A DNA stretch of 64,000 nt, from NCBI RefSeq assembly GCF_040954645.1, contig NC_092811.1, positions 86,915,199 to 86,979,198 on the forward strand, given 5' to 3'. The first letter of the stretch is position 1. The number at the start of each line of letters is the position of its first letter. The position numbers and the translations under genes were made by a program. This document shows positions 22,891 to 32,880 of this stretch, piece after piece. The notes beneath the pieces are model-generated. The model made no database searches, was not told the origin of the DNA, and saw only the letters and a program-made list of their open reading frames with translations. The DNA is from Diabrotica undecimpunctata (lineage: Eukaryota > Arthropoda > Insecta > Coleoptera > Chrysomelidae).

Positions 22891-23921
22891 TTAAATAATA
22901 TACAAGGTATTGTATTTGAAATAAGAAAGTTGGTATTGGTCACTGTTACGTGACACACCTTGCATGAAAAATTGTTATTGCAAAATTTGCCGAACTAAAC
23001 ATACCAATCGACGTGTCCATTTTTAAACACGCTCCCATTTAATTATCGAATTTATTTCATTTGGCTGTTCCACTCTGTATATTATAATAATAAAAAACTA
23101 TTGGTGTTACCCGTAAAAAATACCAAAAAAATTAGGTTGAAGAAAATTTAATTTCAAATATCAAAATCGGTTTAAGTAAAAAATGGATTTTCTCGGATTC
23201 CAATAGAGCAATTATCTTCATTTTTGTTTAAATCTGACATAAATTGAATAGAGCCATCTAAAAACCGCATTACCAAATGCCAGAGATATTATTTTTGTTA
23301 TAAATAAATTTATTTATTTATATTCCAGTCGTCAGAGACGAAAATGCTGCTGAATCTCTAAAAATCATATGAACAAGCTGAATTTTCTGAGAATGTTAGT
23401 TTTAGGACCCCCCAAAATATGTAAAAATGTTTACTATTCCTACCCTTAGGTTCCCTCTAAAACCACCGCACCTCGTAGGTGAAAAACACGGAACAAATCG
23501 ATTTACCAAGAATATGTGCATCATAGAAAGAAATATTTTAAATAAAAAATGTAGCTGCGACAATTTTAAACAAAAACGTTCATTAGCATCTTTTGTATAA
23601 AATAAACCGTTCCCTTAAAAATATCACTTAAACGGCGCAACTACGCGCTCAACATCAATTATAAACAAAATTTGTATCAATTCGACGGTAAACATTCGAT
23701 ATCTTTTGATCAGAGTGTCCTATCGAAAAAAACCAAAAAGTGATTTAAAGTTGAAAAGTGCAGCTTTCTTATGCAAGTTTTGAATTTTGCAGCAATTAAA
23801 GTCCTTTTCCATAAAAGTGTTAAATAAATTAACGTTTCGCGATTTTTTGTCATTTTTTATTGATTTTCGTTAGATTATTTTGGTAAAGTTTGTAGCTGAA
23901 GTAATGTAGTTTATAAAAACG
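22891..23921. other. Unassigned AT-rich sequence
   Basis: No coding block is recognised. Phrases such as TTACGTGACACACCTTGCA (about 22,946) and TCCACTCTGTATA (about 23,070) resemble mariner-type ends, but I could not pair them. Confidence 0.4.
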
Positions 23922-26585
23922 TAGGAATGGTGGAACAGGGTACTGGGGCAGAATGGGAAACCAACGTGATATTACCTACAAACGACATAGACGCCACGTC
24001 ACGTCGAGTCGTATGAAGGTGTCGTTGTCAGTCTGGGAATACGCATGGTTGGTGTTTTATCGGAGATCAAACAAGAAACCTGTAAATTCTAATTTTTTCA
24101 TTGTGTCGCTAAGGTAATTATACTGTTTACTATTCTTTTTTTTTAATTTACCTTACATGTTTGTTTCAATATACTTTTAGCTCTCTAAAACTGTAGTAAT
24201 AACTCGCGTCCAATAAACATAACCCATTATGACACTTATATTTCTGAGAACGGTTGTCTGGGGTACAATGGGTGGGGCACAATAGGGTATAACCCATTCC
24301 GCCCCTGATTATATTTAGTATTGATAAATATTTTTCTTCTCGTATTTTCTCGTTTGAAATTCTCGTATTGATTATATTTTTTATTGATCGCAGATGGTAC
24401 GTAACTACAAAAAGAAAACCACCCAGCAGTCGTGGTCTACCGATGTTATGAAGCGAGCTGTAGATGCGGTTATCAGTGAACAACTGGGATATGTGACTGA
24501 GTCTAATCGGTTTGGTGTTCCATCATCAACGCTGGAGCGATATGTTCAGAAAAGACGGGAGAATTCCGACGCTATCATTGATAAAACGTCAGGAAAGCAT
24601 AAAACTGTTTTCACTAATGAGCAAGAGCTTGAGCTTGTCGTTTATCTGAAAGATATGCAAAAACAACTGTTTGGCATGACTATCAAAGAGTTTTGTGGTA
24701 GCAGAAAAGAATAACTGCAAGCATAACCTCAACAGAACATCGGAAATGATAGGAGAAGACTGCTGTAAAGGTTTTCTTAAACGTCACCCTGATTTAAGCT
24801 TAAGAAAACCCTAAGCAACTTCTGGAGCACGGGCTATGGGATTCAATATAGTAGCAGAATCGAATTTTTTAATCTGCTTAATGAAATTCTGGACAAGCAC
24901 GAATTAGATGCCACTAGAATTTTCAACTGTGATGAAAAAGGTATTAGCGTGGTTTTCAAGCAGTTTTCGAAAATAAAAGCTGTTAGAGGACAACATCAAG
25001 TAGGTGTCTTAAGTTCTGCTGAAAGAGGCACCACTGTCACAGCCGAAATATGTTGCTCAGCTGCCGGATGTTACATGCCCCCAATGGTAATATTTCTGCG
25101 AAAAAAGAAACAACGTGAATTTGAAACAGGTCTCCCACCAGGAGGCTGGGCTGAAGTTAGTGACTCTGGTTGGATAGCTGCAGAGATTTTCATAAAATGG
25201 CTACAACAGTTCATTTTAGTTTCTAAAGCGACGAAAGAACACCCGTTCTAATACTTCTTGATGGGCATACGTCACACACAAAGAACTTGGCCGCAATAGA
25301 TCTAGCACGTGACAATGGTGTGTTAATATTGTGATTCCCTCCTCATTTCTCTCACAAAATTCAACCATTGGACGTTGCATTCATGAAGCCCTTAAGCTTT
25401 TATTATGAGGATGAAATAAAGAAGTGGCTCAGGTCGCATCCAGGGAGAGTGGTTCAGCTTTTCGACATATCAACACTTTTTGACCAGGCTATCTTAAGTG
25501 CAGCAAATATGAGAACTGCCATTAATGGCTTTGAAAAATCTGGTATCTGGTCATCCAATATGAATAAATTCATCGATGATGACTTTCTACCATCAGCAAC
25601 AACAGATATTCCCTTGGAAAATCCTGTTTCTCAGTACAATCCAGGAAACATCGCCGGCTATGCCAGAGACAACTGACTCAACGCCAACCACACCAGTACA
25701 GAAGCATTTCTCCTCACCCCATGTTCATCCCACACCCGTAGTTGATAATCCTGTCAAAAATAATCCATCCGTACCGACAATTGACGAAAATCTTCCCCCA
25801 CCAGTGAATGTCCCTAAACCCGGATGTTCTTGGATGCCCGATTCCCCTGTTCGTACTAATGCCGACACACATTTTTCAGTCACGTCGCCAAGAGACCTAA
25901 TTCCGTTGCCAAAAGTTAAAGCCGGAACAAAAAAAAACTGTAAAAAAGCGTGGAAAGACTGCTGTCCTTACCGCCTTACCTTATAAGGTTGAAATGGAAG
26001 AATCTTTAAAAAACAAGCAAGCTATAAAGGAAGCTAAAGAGAAAAAAATTAAACAGAGATTAATGTTTAAAAATGATGAAAACAAACCCAGAGAAATTGA
26101 AACTCAACGAAAAAGGAAAGAAAATAAGAACAAACAGGTTAAAACTAAGGCAAATAAACAAAAAATATCTGAAACTGAATCCGAAGATAGCGCAGAAGAA
26201 GAAGATACGGCCTGCTTGTATTGCCATGATTACTACCCTAAGTCCAATGAAGGCTGGTGTTCTTGTAGCATTTATAAGAATGGGCACATCTAGCATGTGC
26301 TGATTTAGATAGTGACGATGATGAAAGCGTTCTCGTCTGTGAACTTTGCCAATGATATTAGCTAAAGTATGGGGCACCCCATTGTGACCCGGGAGGTGGG
26401 GCAGAATGCGAAATTTCCCTTTATTTTTGTAATGTACATTTTTCTCAGAAACGTTTGTTTTTTATAACTTTAGCTATATTTTCCTTGTAAAGAAATAAGA
26501 TTTGTCAAATGATGGTGTAGTTTCAATAAATATCGCACAAATTACTATCAAACTTAGGTACCCCGTTCCACCCCAGGTTCCCCTA
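23922..26585 (+). mobile_element. Tigger/pogo-like DNA transposon 1
   Basis: TA dinucleotides at 23,922-23,923 and 26,584-26,585 flank inverted ends sharing GTGGAAC(A/G)GGGTAC. Subterminal GGGGCA-type repeats occur at both sides (about 23,945 and 24,255-24,300 left; 26,370-26,410 right). One transposase gene on the plus strand, with a CENP-B/psq-type N-terminus and DDE domain, fills the middle. Length is about 2.7 kb. Confidence 0.85.
24394..26350 (+). pseudogene. Tigger-like (DDE_1) transposase, frameshifted but nearly complete
   Basis: N-terminus at ATG 24,394: a psq/CENP-B-type helix-turn-helix (SWSTDVMKRAVDAV, FGVPSSTLERYVQ). First catalytic Asp in FNCDEKGIS (about 24,922-24,950). A long open stretch, 24,949-25,251, has GQHQVGVLSSAERGTTVT and PPMVIFLRKKKQ. 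Second Asp in LDGHTSHTKN (about 25,258); third in HKIQPLDVAFMKP (about 25,350-25,390). The C-terminal half has a proline-rich linker, a Lys/Glu-rich coil (about 26,000-26,200) and a PHD-like CLYCHDYYP and WCSCSI zinc cluster (about 26,212-26,275). Frame changes near 24,715-24,950, 25,250, 25,335, 25,680-25,985 and 26,275 inactivate it. The enzyme class cuts at TA. This protein type is often annotated as Tigger- or jerky-like. Confidence 0.85.
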
Positions 26586-27045
26586 AATGTTTTAGATCGT
26601 TTGTAATGTAAAAGTTTAAATTCGGCAATTTTTAGGCATATTTCAAATTGCTCAAATTTTTGGCCAAAAATCATAACCGAAATTTCATGCCATAGGTTTT
26701 GAAGACTGGGCTTTAATAATGAAAATTGAAGATTGGGCATTATATAGCAGGTAGTTTTAGTTATTTTGTATTAGAATAATATTTTCGTTTGTATTTTTAT
26801 TAATATTCTATTGCGTTTTGTGTCGTTGTTTATATGTTTAAAATATATTTTAAATACATAAACACATATTTATTAAATATAAACATACATTTATTTGTAT
26901 GTACGTATTTCAATAAAATATTTATTCTTGCACACCACACCTGGCGCGTTCTGTGGCACTAGAGTTTCACAAACATAGTGCAGTGCCGACTCTTTTTTCC
27001 TGTAATAAAAAAAACGGGTGTGGCAGTCCAGTGGGACTGCCGGTA
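26586..27045. other. Unassigned AT-rich spacer
   Basis: Low-complexity TATTT-rich sequence is followed by a more GC-rich stretch (26,930-27,045). No coding block is recognised. Confidence 0.4.
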
Positions 27046-27619
27046 GAAGTTATACTTCTATACACGCGTTCGCCGTTAAAAATTTATATAGGAGTCAATC
27101 TGCACAATCATTACATATGTAATGCTATAGGTAAGAGAGAGCACAAAGAGAAAAAGAATTAGTTATATAGGTATACGGTGCATCGTTTGCTGTATATGAA
27201 CATTTGACCTGTAATAGGAGTATAGTAAATGAAGGATTGTATCAATATTTTAATAAAAATATATATTTTTATTTTTATATATGTATAAAAGGAGTTGAAT
27301 GCAAAAAAAATTACACATACTCTGCAGTAAAATCCATTGTTTATTTTGTTATTAATATAAAAATTACAATACAATAAATACACTGCAACATAATTCAATA
27401 TAATATAAATTATAACAATATAAATTTAAATGTAATATTCATAAGTATTTAAAACTGCCAATAACAACTTACTTTACGAAGATAAAAATAAAAAACCAAC
27501 AACTCAGATTATGTTGTAAATTTTCATTTTTTTTTTAATTTATGTTTTTTGCGTATATTACATATATTTAATAAGATTAACGTGAGGTTTTTAAATATTT
27601 CAAAAATAAAAAAGGAAAT

Positions 27620-27700
27620 TCATAATTGGGATTCGAACTCACAACCATCAGCGTATGAACCAAACACGTAAAGGATTTGCCAATTGGACATGACACTAAC
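27620..27700 (-). other. tRNA-derived sequence (possible SINE head or pseudo-tRNA)
   Basis: On the minus strand, GGTTGTGAGTTCGAATCCCA reads as a tRNA T-arm with an intact B-box. Upstream, GGTTCATACGCTGATGG resembles an anticodon arm with CAT, as in a Met tRNA. The acceptor and D-arm parts do not fold convincingly, so this is not a functional tRNA gene. Confidence 0.45.
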
Positions 27701-27848
27701 GGATTTCAAAATTGACAGTTCTCGCTAAAACAGTGATTATTTTGAAATACAAAAGCCTAAAATAATTATAAACGTTTAATTTTAAATAATACAAAACATA
27801 TCACATAAATTATAATATTAATACATATTTTATTATATATAATATTAA

Positions 27849-27850
<2 letters not shown>

Positions 27851-27920
<70 letters not shown>
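27851..27920. repeat. (TA)n microsatellite
   Basis: About 35 uninterrupted TA units, flanked by TATTA-rich sequence on both sides. Confidence 0.95.
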
Positions 27921-27925
<5 letters not shown>

Positions 27926-28112
27926 TATACAATATTATATATATTATTAAATATATAATACAAAAGGAACATTTTTATTCTCGAGAGAGGAAGAGAGAGA
28001 AAATATATCTTCTGTCTCTCTCTTACTCATTATCTTACATATGTAATGGTTTCACAGATTCACTCTCATGCAAATTTCCAAACGCCGACCGTGCGTATAG
28101 AAGTATAACTTC

Positions 28113-28649
28113 AAAAATAGAACTGGTGCACGGGTATAACTCTCCCTTGGCAATGAATGTTTAAAAAAAAACTGTTTAAAAAAATTTGAACAACTTTTCG
28201 CTTTGGCGATCTCGTGAACCTTATTTTGGGGTATCTCATAAAAGTGATAATGCAAAAAAATCTCATGAGAATATTTTTTCGAATGAACTCGAGCTTTTCG
28301 CCTTGTCTAGTTGGATCATATTGTTTCACGTGTTCCCAATATATTCATATAGTATACATTTTCTGGATTTTTTCGGCATGTTTAGTCTCTGTGCCCATTC
28401 ACATTGATTGTTTACAGTTTGCCCTTGGTATGTTTGAGTTTTTGCTCAAGAGTATTCTTAGTACAGCTTCGTTATTTTCTTTTGCGAAAAGTCTGCTAAT
28501 AAGTGATGGCTTCGACCGTTACTTGATGAAAATAATCACCCAATAAGACCGGTAGTTTATTTTTATACAGCAAAAAAACTGTAAAAGATTATTTTAGAAC
28601 ACACTATATTTTAACCTAAATATACCGTAAAAAATACAATAGAACTAGT
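28113..28649. other. Unassigned sequence
   Basis: Several short open frames exist on both strands, but none has a recognisable motif. Confidence 0.4.
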
Positions 28650-30971
28650 TAATAAAATACAACATTTTCAATTACCTAACAACTTCAGGTCAATTTCATT
28701 TGACGTTAAAAATCTCTTTCCTAGTATTCCTCTCACCGAAACTTGTTCTACAAAAAACCTTTCAGACCATAATATTACAAATCCAATCAGTACATCTGAA
28801 AGTTTACATCTTCTTGAAATTTGCATAAACCAGGAACTTTCAATTTAATAGTCAAATATATACAAATAAAAATGAAGGACTTTTAATCCGTAATACTCTA
28901 AGCCCACTGCTATCAGATATTTTTATGGAGTATCCAGAGACAAATATTTCAAAACATCCTGTATTCAAACAGTTTTTATGTTGGTGGAGATACGAAGACG
29001 ATGTACTGGTATGTTTTGTAGAAACTAATAGGCAATTTGACCAATTTTATCGTATATTATATTATTTTTCATAGATTAATAGAAATTCCGATGTCAAAAT
29101 ACAACTTTCAGATATAATTAAATATCATATAGCAAGTAGCAGTAAACAATGGGTACAAAGAAGAAAGAATTAATAAAATTTTCAATCAAAAACTACATAA
29201 CAAAACCCAAAAATTAGTATTTTCACCACCAGAGAACAAAGACAGTACCTTTGTAACGATTATTTTGCCTACCCTATAGGATATTACTATAGAGGGTTAG
29301 AAAATGGGGACAGAAATTACTGGGGTGGAGATAGGGCAAGCAAAACAAATCGAAACTTTTGCGAACGGCTACTCAGGGTTAATTTGGAGAACTGGGTAGT
29401 GGATAAGTGAAGGGAAAGGGGGCTGGATTGAGGCAACTACAAAGAGTAAAGCAAAAGGGTACTTACATAAATCTTCTGGAACAAAACACAATACAAGAAG
29501 GTTCTCAAGCTATTTAAAATGGACGCGGTTTTAAAAAATCTTCCTGGTGGATGAAAGAAAAGGTTCTTCCTCCCTAAAAACACAAAAAAAGAGTTAGAGA
29601 GTTATTTAAGAGAAATAAACAAAATGGTTTAGGAAAAAAATTTGGTTTAAAAAAAACACAAAAGAGTTACCTGGATTTCACTAAAATTTCTGGAGTTAGG
29701 TACTGGACTTACACTCTCTGCCACACGAACAAATTCATCTCCAAACTGCGGAAATATTCTGAAACGACTTCTTAGGACAAACAAATTGAGGCTGGAAGTT
29801 GTTCACTGGGACTAAAATTGTAGAATCGGCTTCTTAAAAAACTGGAACACATGTGGGTACTTTTTAAATCTGTTGGAAACAAATCTCTTAGGTAAGAGAA
29901 CACATAAAACAAAAACAGTGATTACTCTTATTAGAACTGACACATTACATTGAGTATAAATCACTTTTTTTCAACAAATTTGCCGCTTCTTGACGCCGAC
30001 ACTCACAGCGTCTTGACTGTTTAAACATTCTTCCAAACCTTATTTTAACTTGACATAAAACTTAATACTGCTACTACAGTACACATTTTCCCATGATAGA
30101 ATACAAAAAAACACAAAACATTACAAATTTGAAGAAAAATTAACAGCGGCCTCAGCGAGAGTGATGTAATTCTCTTTAAAATTCATTCGCCCATCTCGGT
30201 AAAAACCAAACGTATAAACGGGATTATTTATTTAACGCGCAATATCCTAAAGTGGCTCTCGATCAAAGAAAACCGAAGAAATATGCATCTGTGATATATA
30301 AACAAGCTCTAAAATGTGTTTATTATCAACTCGTCGACGCAAAAAGGATTGAAAATACTTTTCCGGTATTTTAGTAAATACGATAGAAAACAGAAATACA
30401 TTGAAAATATTCTTCGGTGTTTTAATATATACGGGGTGATTTCAGTACATACCAAAGAATTTAAAAATGCTACACCTTCTGCTGGATTACGTATACAGGC
30501 AAGATATCAACAAAAATAGCCAAACGCATAAAAAAGGAATAACACCAGCTTTTAGGACAAACAAAAATTTGGGCAAATATATTAAAAACAACAAGAGCTA
30601 AAATAAAAAGCACTTACACAGTGGTATATATAAACTTAAATGTGGCGACTGTCCAAAAACTTACATCGGTCAAACTGGTCGAATCTTTAATAAATGTATA
30701 GCAGAACATAAAAGCGCGTTCAATAATAGAAAAACAGATTCTACATACGCAGTTCACCTTCTAGATGATAATCATTCTTTTAATGACCAATTTAAAATTC
30801 TTCACATCCAAAATAAAGGCCTTAAGCTATCTTTATTAAAATCTAAAGAAATTAACAAATTAAAAAATACAACATAATTCTAAATGACCAACTGAAGATA
30901 AACAGTTCTCTCCTCCTCAACCTATTCAGTTAGGGACTATACAGTGTAAACACATACCAAAAATAGATCAC
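28650..30971 (+). pseudogene. Penelope-like retroelement relic (reverse transcriptase and GIY-YIG endonuclease)
   Basis: Reverse-transcriptase blocks in order: SFDVKNLFPSIPLT (about 28,697-28,740), a LSPLLSDIFMEY block (about 28,901-28,935) and WWRYEDDVLVCFVE (about 28,981-29,023; YEDD replaces the usual Y-x-DD of this group), then INKIFNQKLHNKTQK near 29,170. At about 30,616-30,715 a GIY-YIG nuclease follows: SGIYKLKCGDCPKTYIGQTG, EHKSAFNNRKT, typical of Penelope-like elements. Between about 29,281 and 30,300 sits ~1 kb I cannot assign, perhaps another insertion. Many stops. piggyBac 3 inserted just after the nuclease, and the remaining 3' part may continue past 38,700. Confidence 0.82.
29281..30300. 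other. Unassigned ~1-kb stretch inside the Penelope-like relic
   Basis: It lies between reverse-transcriptase and endonuclease coding blocks, with composition unlike either flank (AAAAC- and GGTT-rich). I found no coding motif or terminal repeat, so an insertion is suspected but not shown. Confidence 0.4.
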
Positions 30972-31270
30972 TTAACCTTTAACTACGGGCGCCCAACCAT
31001 GAATATCAAATACGGGCGCGGTGTACTCTATACACCAATTACAAATAGCTACAGAAACAAAATTTCTTTAATAATTAGAACTATATTAATTGGCACAACT
31101 TGTGTTTAATCAATAATTAGTTATTATATAATAAAAAATAAAACTAAAAAATAATTCAAAAGTGAGAAAAAACGAAAACAGTAATTTATTACATATTGAA
31201 ACACCAACCTAAAAAAATATACAAAAATTTTTAAATTTTTAACTAGGTAGAAAAATAAACACATACTTCT

Positions 31271-32734
31271 TTATTCACTTTCGTCTTCTTCCTGGTTATT
31301 TGAGTTAATACACTCAGGACAAATAATGGTGGAATGTTCTTTGCAAACCGTTTTTCTGTACGTCTGACACGAAATGGTTGTCACTCTATTTTTACGCCTT
31401 TCGCAGCAATAGCACCTTCCTCGTATTTTTGCTGGTGGTTCTTCTTCTTCTTGTTCCAGTAAAGTGGCTTTATATTTCTTCAGGAATAGTTTTAAATCTA
31501 ATGACAAACGCTGTATTTCAGCTCGTTCTGAAAGGTGTGGTCTCAACAAAGATAAAGATAATTCCTTTAAAAATATCCTTCTATATTTTTGAGGATTGTT
31601 TATATTTGCAGCATTATACAGGATTTGGCTGTTAATTCCTGCGATGTTTAGGAGCTGAAAAAATATAACCGTCGGTCACCTTTGCGTTCTCCTTGATATC
31701 GAGTACTGTGTCGACACCTCCTTTGTGAGAATTATAATCTAAATTTATATTTGGCTTTTTTTTTCTCCGGATCTACTGCAGATTGATTATGCATGGTTGA
31801 TATCAAAAGCACAGCTTTATTTTTTGCAGGGACATATGACACTATAGTTACCTCTTTTTGAAATTCGAAAAGGGACGATCCAACTTCTCTTTCTTTATGT
31901 GGTAGGAACTCCAACGGCAGCTCCCGTTTATTTTTCTTTAGTGTGCCAACCATTGTTACTTTATCTTTCAAAAGATCATTGGCCAATGAGTAACTTGTGT
32001 ACCAATTATCACATGTCAAGTTCCGGTTTTTCCCTTTCCAGTCTTGAAGTAAATGATGTACAATATCAGCAGGTTTGTTTGATTTGTTGTAAGGCCCTTG
32101 TGGCTGATTACCACAATACACATCTAAATTTGTAACATAAAGTGTCTGGGCATCACACAATACAAATACTTTTAACACATACTTTGAAACTGCATCTACC
32201 TCTGAAAGGTATTAACATTTCGTCAATTGTTACTTCTTCTCCTAAACAGTAGTTACTGTTGCAGTTCTCCACAAAACGATCCAGTGTAACTCGAATAGCA
32301 GCCAGCTTATCAGTTTCCTTGCGTATCCCTCTACTATTTTTGTCATCAAATCTTAGAGCAGCAAGCAAAAATAAAAATCGATTAGCACTCATGCACGCTC
32401 TAAATATTTCTAAGCCGGTTCCGTATTTCGTCCACAATTCAAGAAAATGTGTATGGTTTTGCTTTTTAGTTCCTGCAAGAAGTAGTAGTCCGATAAATGC
32501 CATAATTTCTGTTTTTGTTGTGTCTTTAGCCCGTCTCGGCCGGTTATACTTTATTCGCATATTTGCAATTTTCAAGTTTGTACACTCAACTATATTTTCA
32601 ATAATGTCGTCACTAAATATTTTTTCGAAAGCACTTCTCTCATTGGTAATATCTCTAGCACTCAGCTTTGGCCCAGGAAGTATTTTTACAATATTTTTGC
32701 TGGAAGTTTTGCTACATTTGCTCACCACTGAATA
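31271..32734 (-). pseudogene. piggyBac 3 transposase, main part (catalytic core and cysteine-rich end)
   Basis: From the LINE C insertion point the protein continues WYKYSVVSKCSK, then the conserved head with ATNERSAFEKIF-like and IMAFIGLLLLAG blocks. VTIDEMLIPFRGRCSFK (near 32,200) has the first catalytic Asp. A frame change near 32,160 leads to NLTCDNWYTSYSLAND (second Asp, near 32,020) and DYNSHKGGVDTV (third Asp, near 31,720). Another frame change, then a C-terminal cysteine-rich domain at 31,549-31,271: CYCCERRKN, CQTYRKTVCKEH, ICPEC. All three catalytic Asp codons survive, but in different frames. The N-terminal 84 codons lie on the far side of LINE C. Confidence 0.88.
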
Positions 32735-32747
32735 TTTATACCACTTT
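32735..32747. repeat. Left target-site duplication of LINE C (partner 38149-38161)
   Basis: TTTATACCACTTT here and at 38,149-38,161, identical over 13 bp. In the piggyBac reading both copies encode KWYK, showing that the LINE split one codon series. Confidence 0.92.
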
Positions 32748-32759
32748 TTTTTTTTTTTA

Positions 32760-32787
32760 CCGCATCAACCCCTAGGGTTATTAGCGG
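32760..32787 (-). other. 3'-terminal stem-loop of LINE C
   Basis: On the minus strand CCGC-TAAT-AACCC-TAG-GGGTT-GAT-GCGG: two perfect helices (4 and 5 bp) separated by an internal loop, immediately before the poly-A tail. LINE B keeps the same shape at 7714-7739. It is likely a 3'-end recognition structure; that function is inferred. Confidence 0.65.
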
Positions 32788-32880
32788 GTGGTATATCTTT
32801 ATTTTAGAAAAGTTACATTTAGTATATTATTACAATTTATATAATTTAAGTTTTGGAAAATACAAACATTTTATGTTATG

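Larger units (their letters stand above)
27046..28112. mobile_element. Non-autonomous element with imperfect ~95-bp inverted ends
   Basis: GAAGTTATACTTCTATAC at 27,046-27,063 is inverted at 28,095-28,112, and TTACATATGTAA with flanking AAGAGAGA motifs recurs symmetrically at 27,113 and 28,035. The interior is AT-rich and non-coding, with a tRNA-like stretch and a TA microsatellite. Superfamily unknown. Confidence 0.6.

Noticed and set aside
26060..26377. 105-codon minus-strand open frame
   Set aside because: Antisense of the Lys/Glu-rich tail of the Tigger transposase; no support as a gene.
27620..27700. Functional tRNA gene
   Set aside because: Only the T-arm and a possible anticodon arm are convincing; acceptor and D-arm pairing fail, and it lies within a repeat.
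31378..32807. Plus-strand open frames opposite piggyBac 3
   Set aside because: Hydrophobic shadow translations of the transposase on the other strand, without start context or family resemblance.
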